Source: Verrucomicrobiota bacterium | GTDB taxonomy: Bacteria > Verrucomicrobiota > Verrucomicrobiae > Limisphaerales > UBA11358 | Length of the DNA stretch: 64,000 bases | Assembly: GCA_014860005.1 (NCBI GenBank) | Contig: JACZKP010000045.1 | Span: 1 to 64,000, forward strand | Direction of reading: 5' to 3' | Shown: positions 63,943 to 64,000 of the stretch, piece by piece | How positions within the stretch are numbered: the stretch's first letter is position 1 | Layout: each line of letters starts with the position of its first letter | Position numbers and translations under genes: made by a program | Notes under the pieces: model-generated | What the model saw: only the letters and a program-made list of their open reading frames with translations | What the model was told of the DNA's origin: nothing | Database searches by the model: none

Positions 63943-64000
63943 ATGAAGACAAACAACCAACTTCCAGGGTGCCGAAGCCGGTTCGCCTTGTTCTCGCCCC
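63943..64000 (+). CDS. Start of a gene cut by the window edge
   Basis: An ATG at 63943 opens a frame of 19 complete codons (M-K-T-N-N-Q-L-P-G-C-R-S-R-F-A-L-F-S-P) that runs off the end. The basic residues followed by a hydrophobic start fit a signal peptide or prepilin leader. Its product cannot be determined. Confidence 0.45.
   Translation, partial: MKTNNQLPGCRSRFALFSP

Noticed and set aside
1..64000. tRNA, rRNA or transposase genes
   Set aside because: None could be recognised by eye; a covariance-model scan would be needed to exclude small RNAs.

Overview
The window reads as a chromosomal segment of a Verrucomicrobiota bacterium, probably near the Pedosphaera/Limisphaerales lineage. This is an inference from gene content. 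It holds Planctomycete/Verrucomicrobium-type DUF1501 and PSCyt1-DUF1549-DUF1553 proteins, H-X9-DG prepilin-like proteins, very large secreted lamin-tail/CotH proteins, a sulfatase, a ThuA protein and a membrane-bound-dehydrogenase-type haem protein. I see no rRNA, tRNA, CRISPR array, transposase, phage gene or plasmid gene.

Region 1 (144-10723, minus strand). Eleven or twelve genes run head to tail with gaps of at most about 60 bp or with 4-bp stop/start overlaps: a membrane protein, a small winged-helix regulator, an ispH, creD, a ferritin-like diiron protein, four more polytopic membrane proteins (three of them mutually related), a DUF1361 protein, a HEAT-repeat protein and a last small membrane protein. 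A CTTTG-N5-CAAAG palindrome lies just before the first gene and again just before ispH, so the regulator may control the whole set. Beyond the last gene sit a nucleotidyltransferase gene and a diverged fragment of the last membrane gene.

Region 2 (10899-12419, plus). clpS, DUF2017 and aat form an N-degron recognition set: Aat adds Leu/Phe to N-termini and ClpS hands such substrates to Clp. clpS may be leaderless.

Region 3 (12508-36257) is dominated by secreted proteins: two giant lamin-tail/CotH-kinase proteins, a zinc metalloprotease and a three-module Ig/LamG protein. All share a C-terminal module ending in (Y/F)(Y/F)R(V/M). Between them are phnX (minus), a second, long plant/cyanobacterial-type ispH (minus), a prepilin-like protein, a lipoprotein and an ATP-grasp-like protein (minus).

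Region 4 (36352-53630, minus) holds a Uma2-type protein, proA carrying an in-frame heptamer tandem repeat, two HupE/UreJ-like proteins, a double-VWA protein, a prepilin-like/secreted protein pair, a sulfatase, an ICMT-like methyltransferase, the DUF1501 / PSCyt1-DUF1553 pair and a DegP-type protease.

Region 5 (54292-64000) holds an operon of a DUF-like protein, ispF, a small protein, a class I glutamine amidotransferase-like hydrolase and an NtrC-type regulator. Next come a cluster of palindromic repeats that reiterate the first codons of the neighbouring gene, a ThuA plus haem-dehydrogenase pair, a secreted transglutaminase-like protein and the first codons of a gene cut by the window edge.

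The strongest candidates for undescribed biology are the CreD/diiron/membrane operon with its putative operators, the shared C-terminal module of the secreted giants, and the start-codon-reiterating palindrome cluster. All assignments come from reading the translated sequence; no database search was run.
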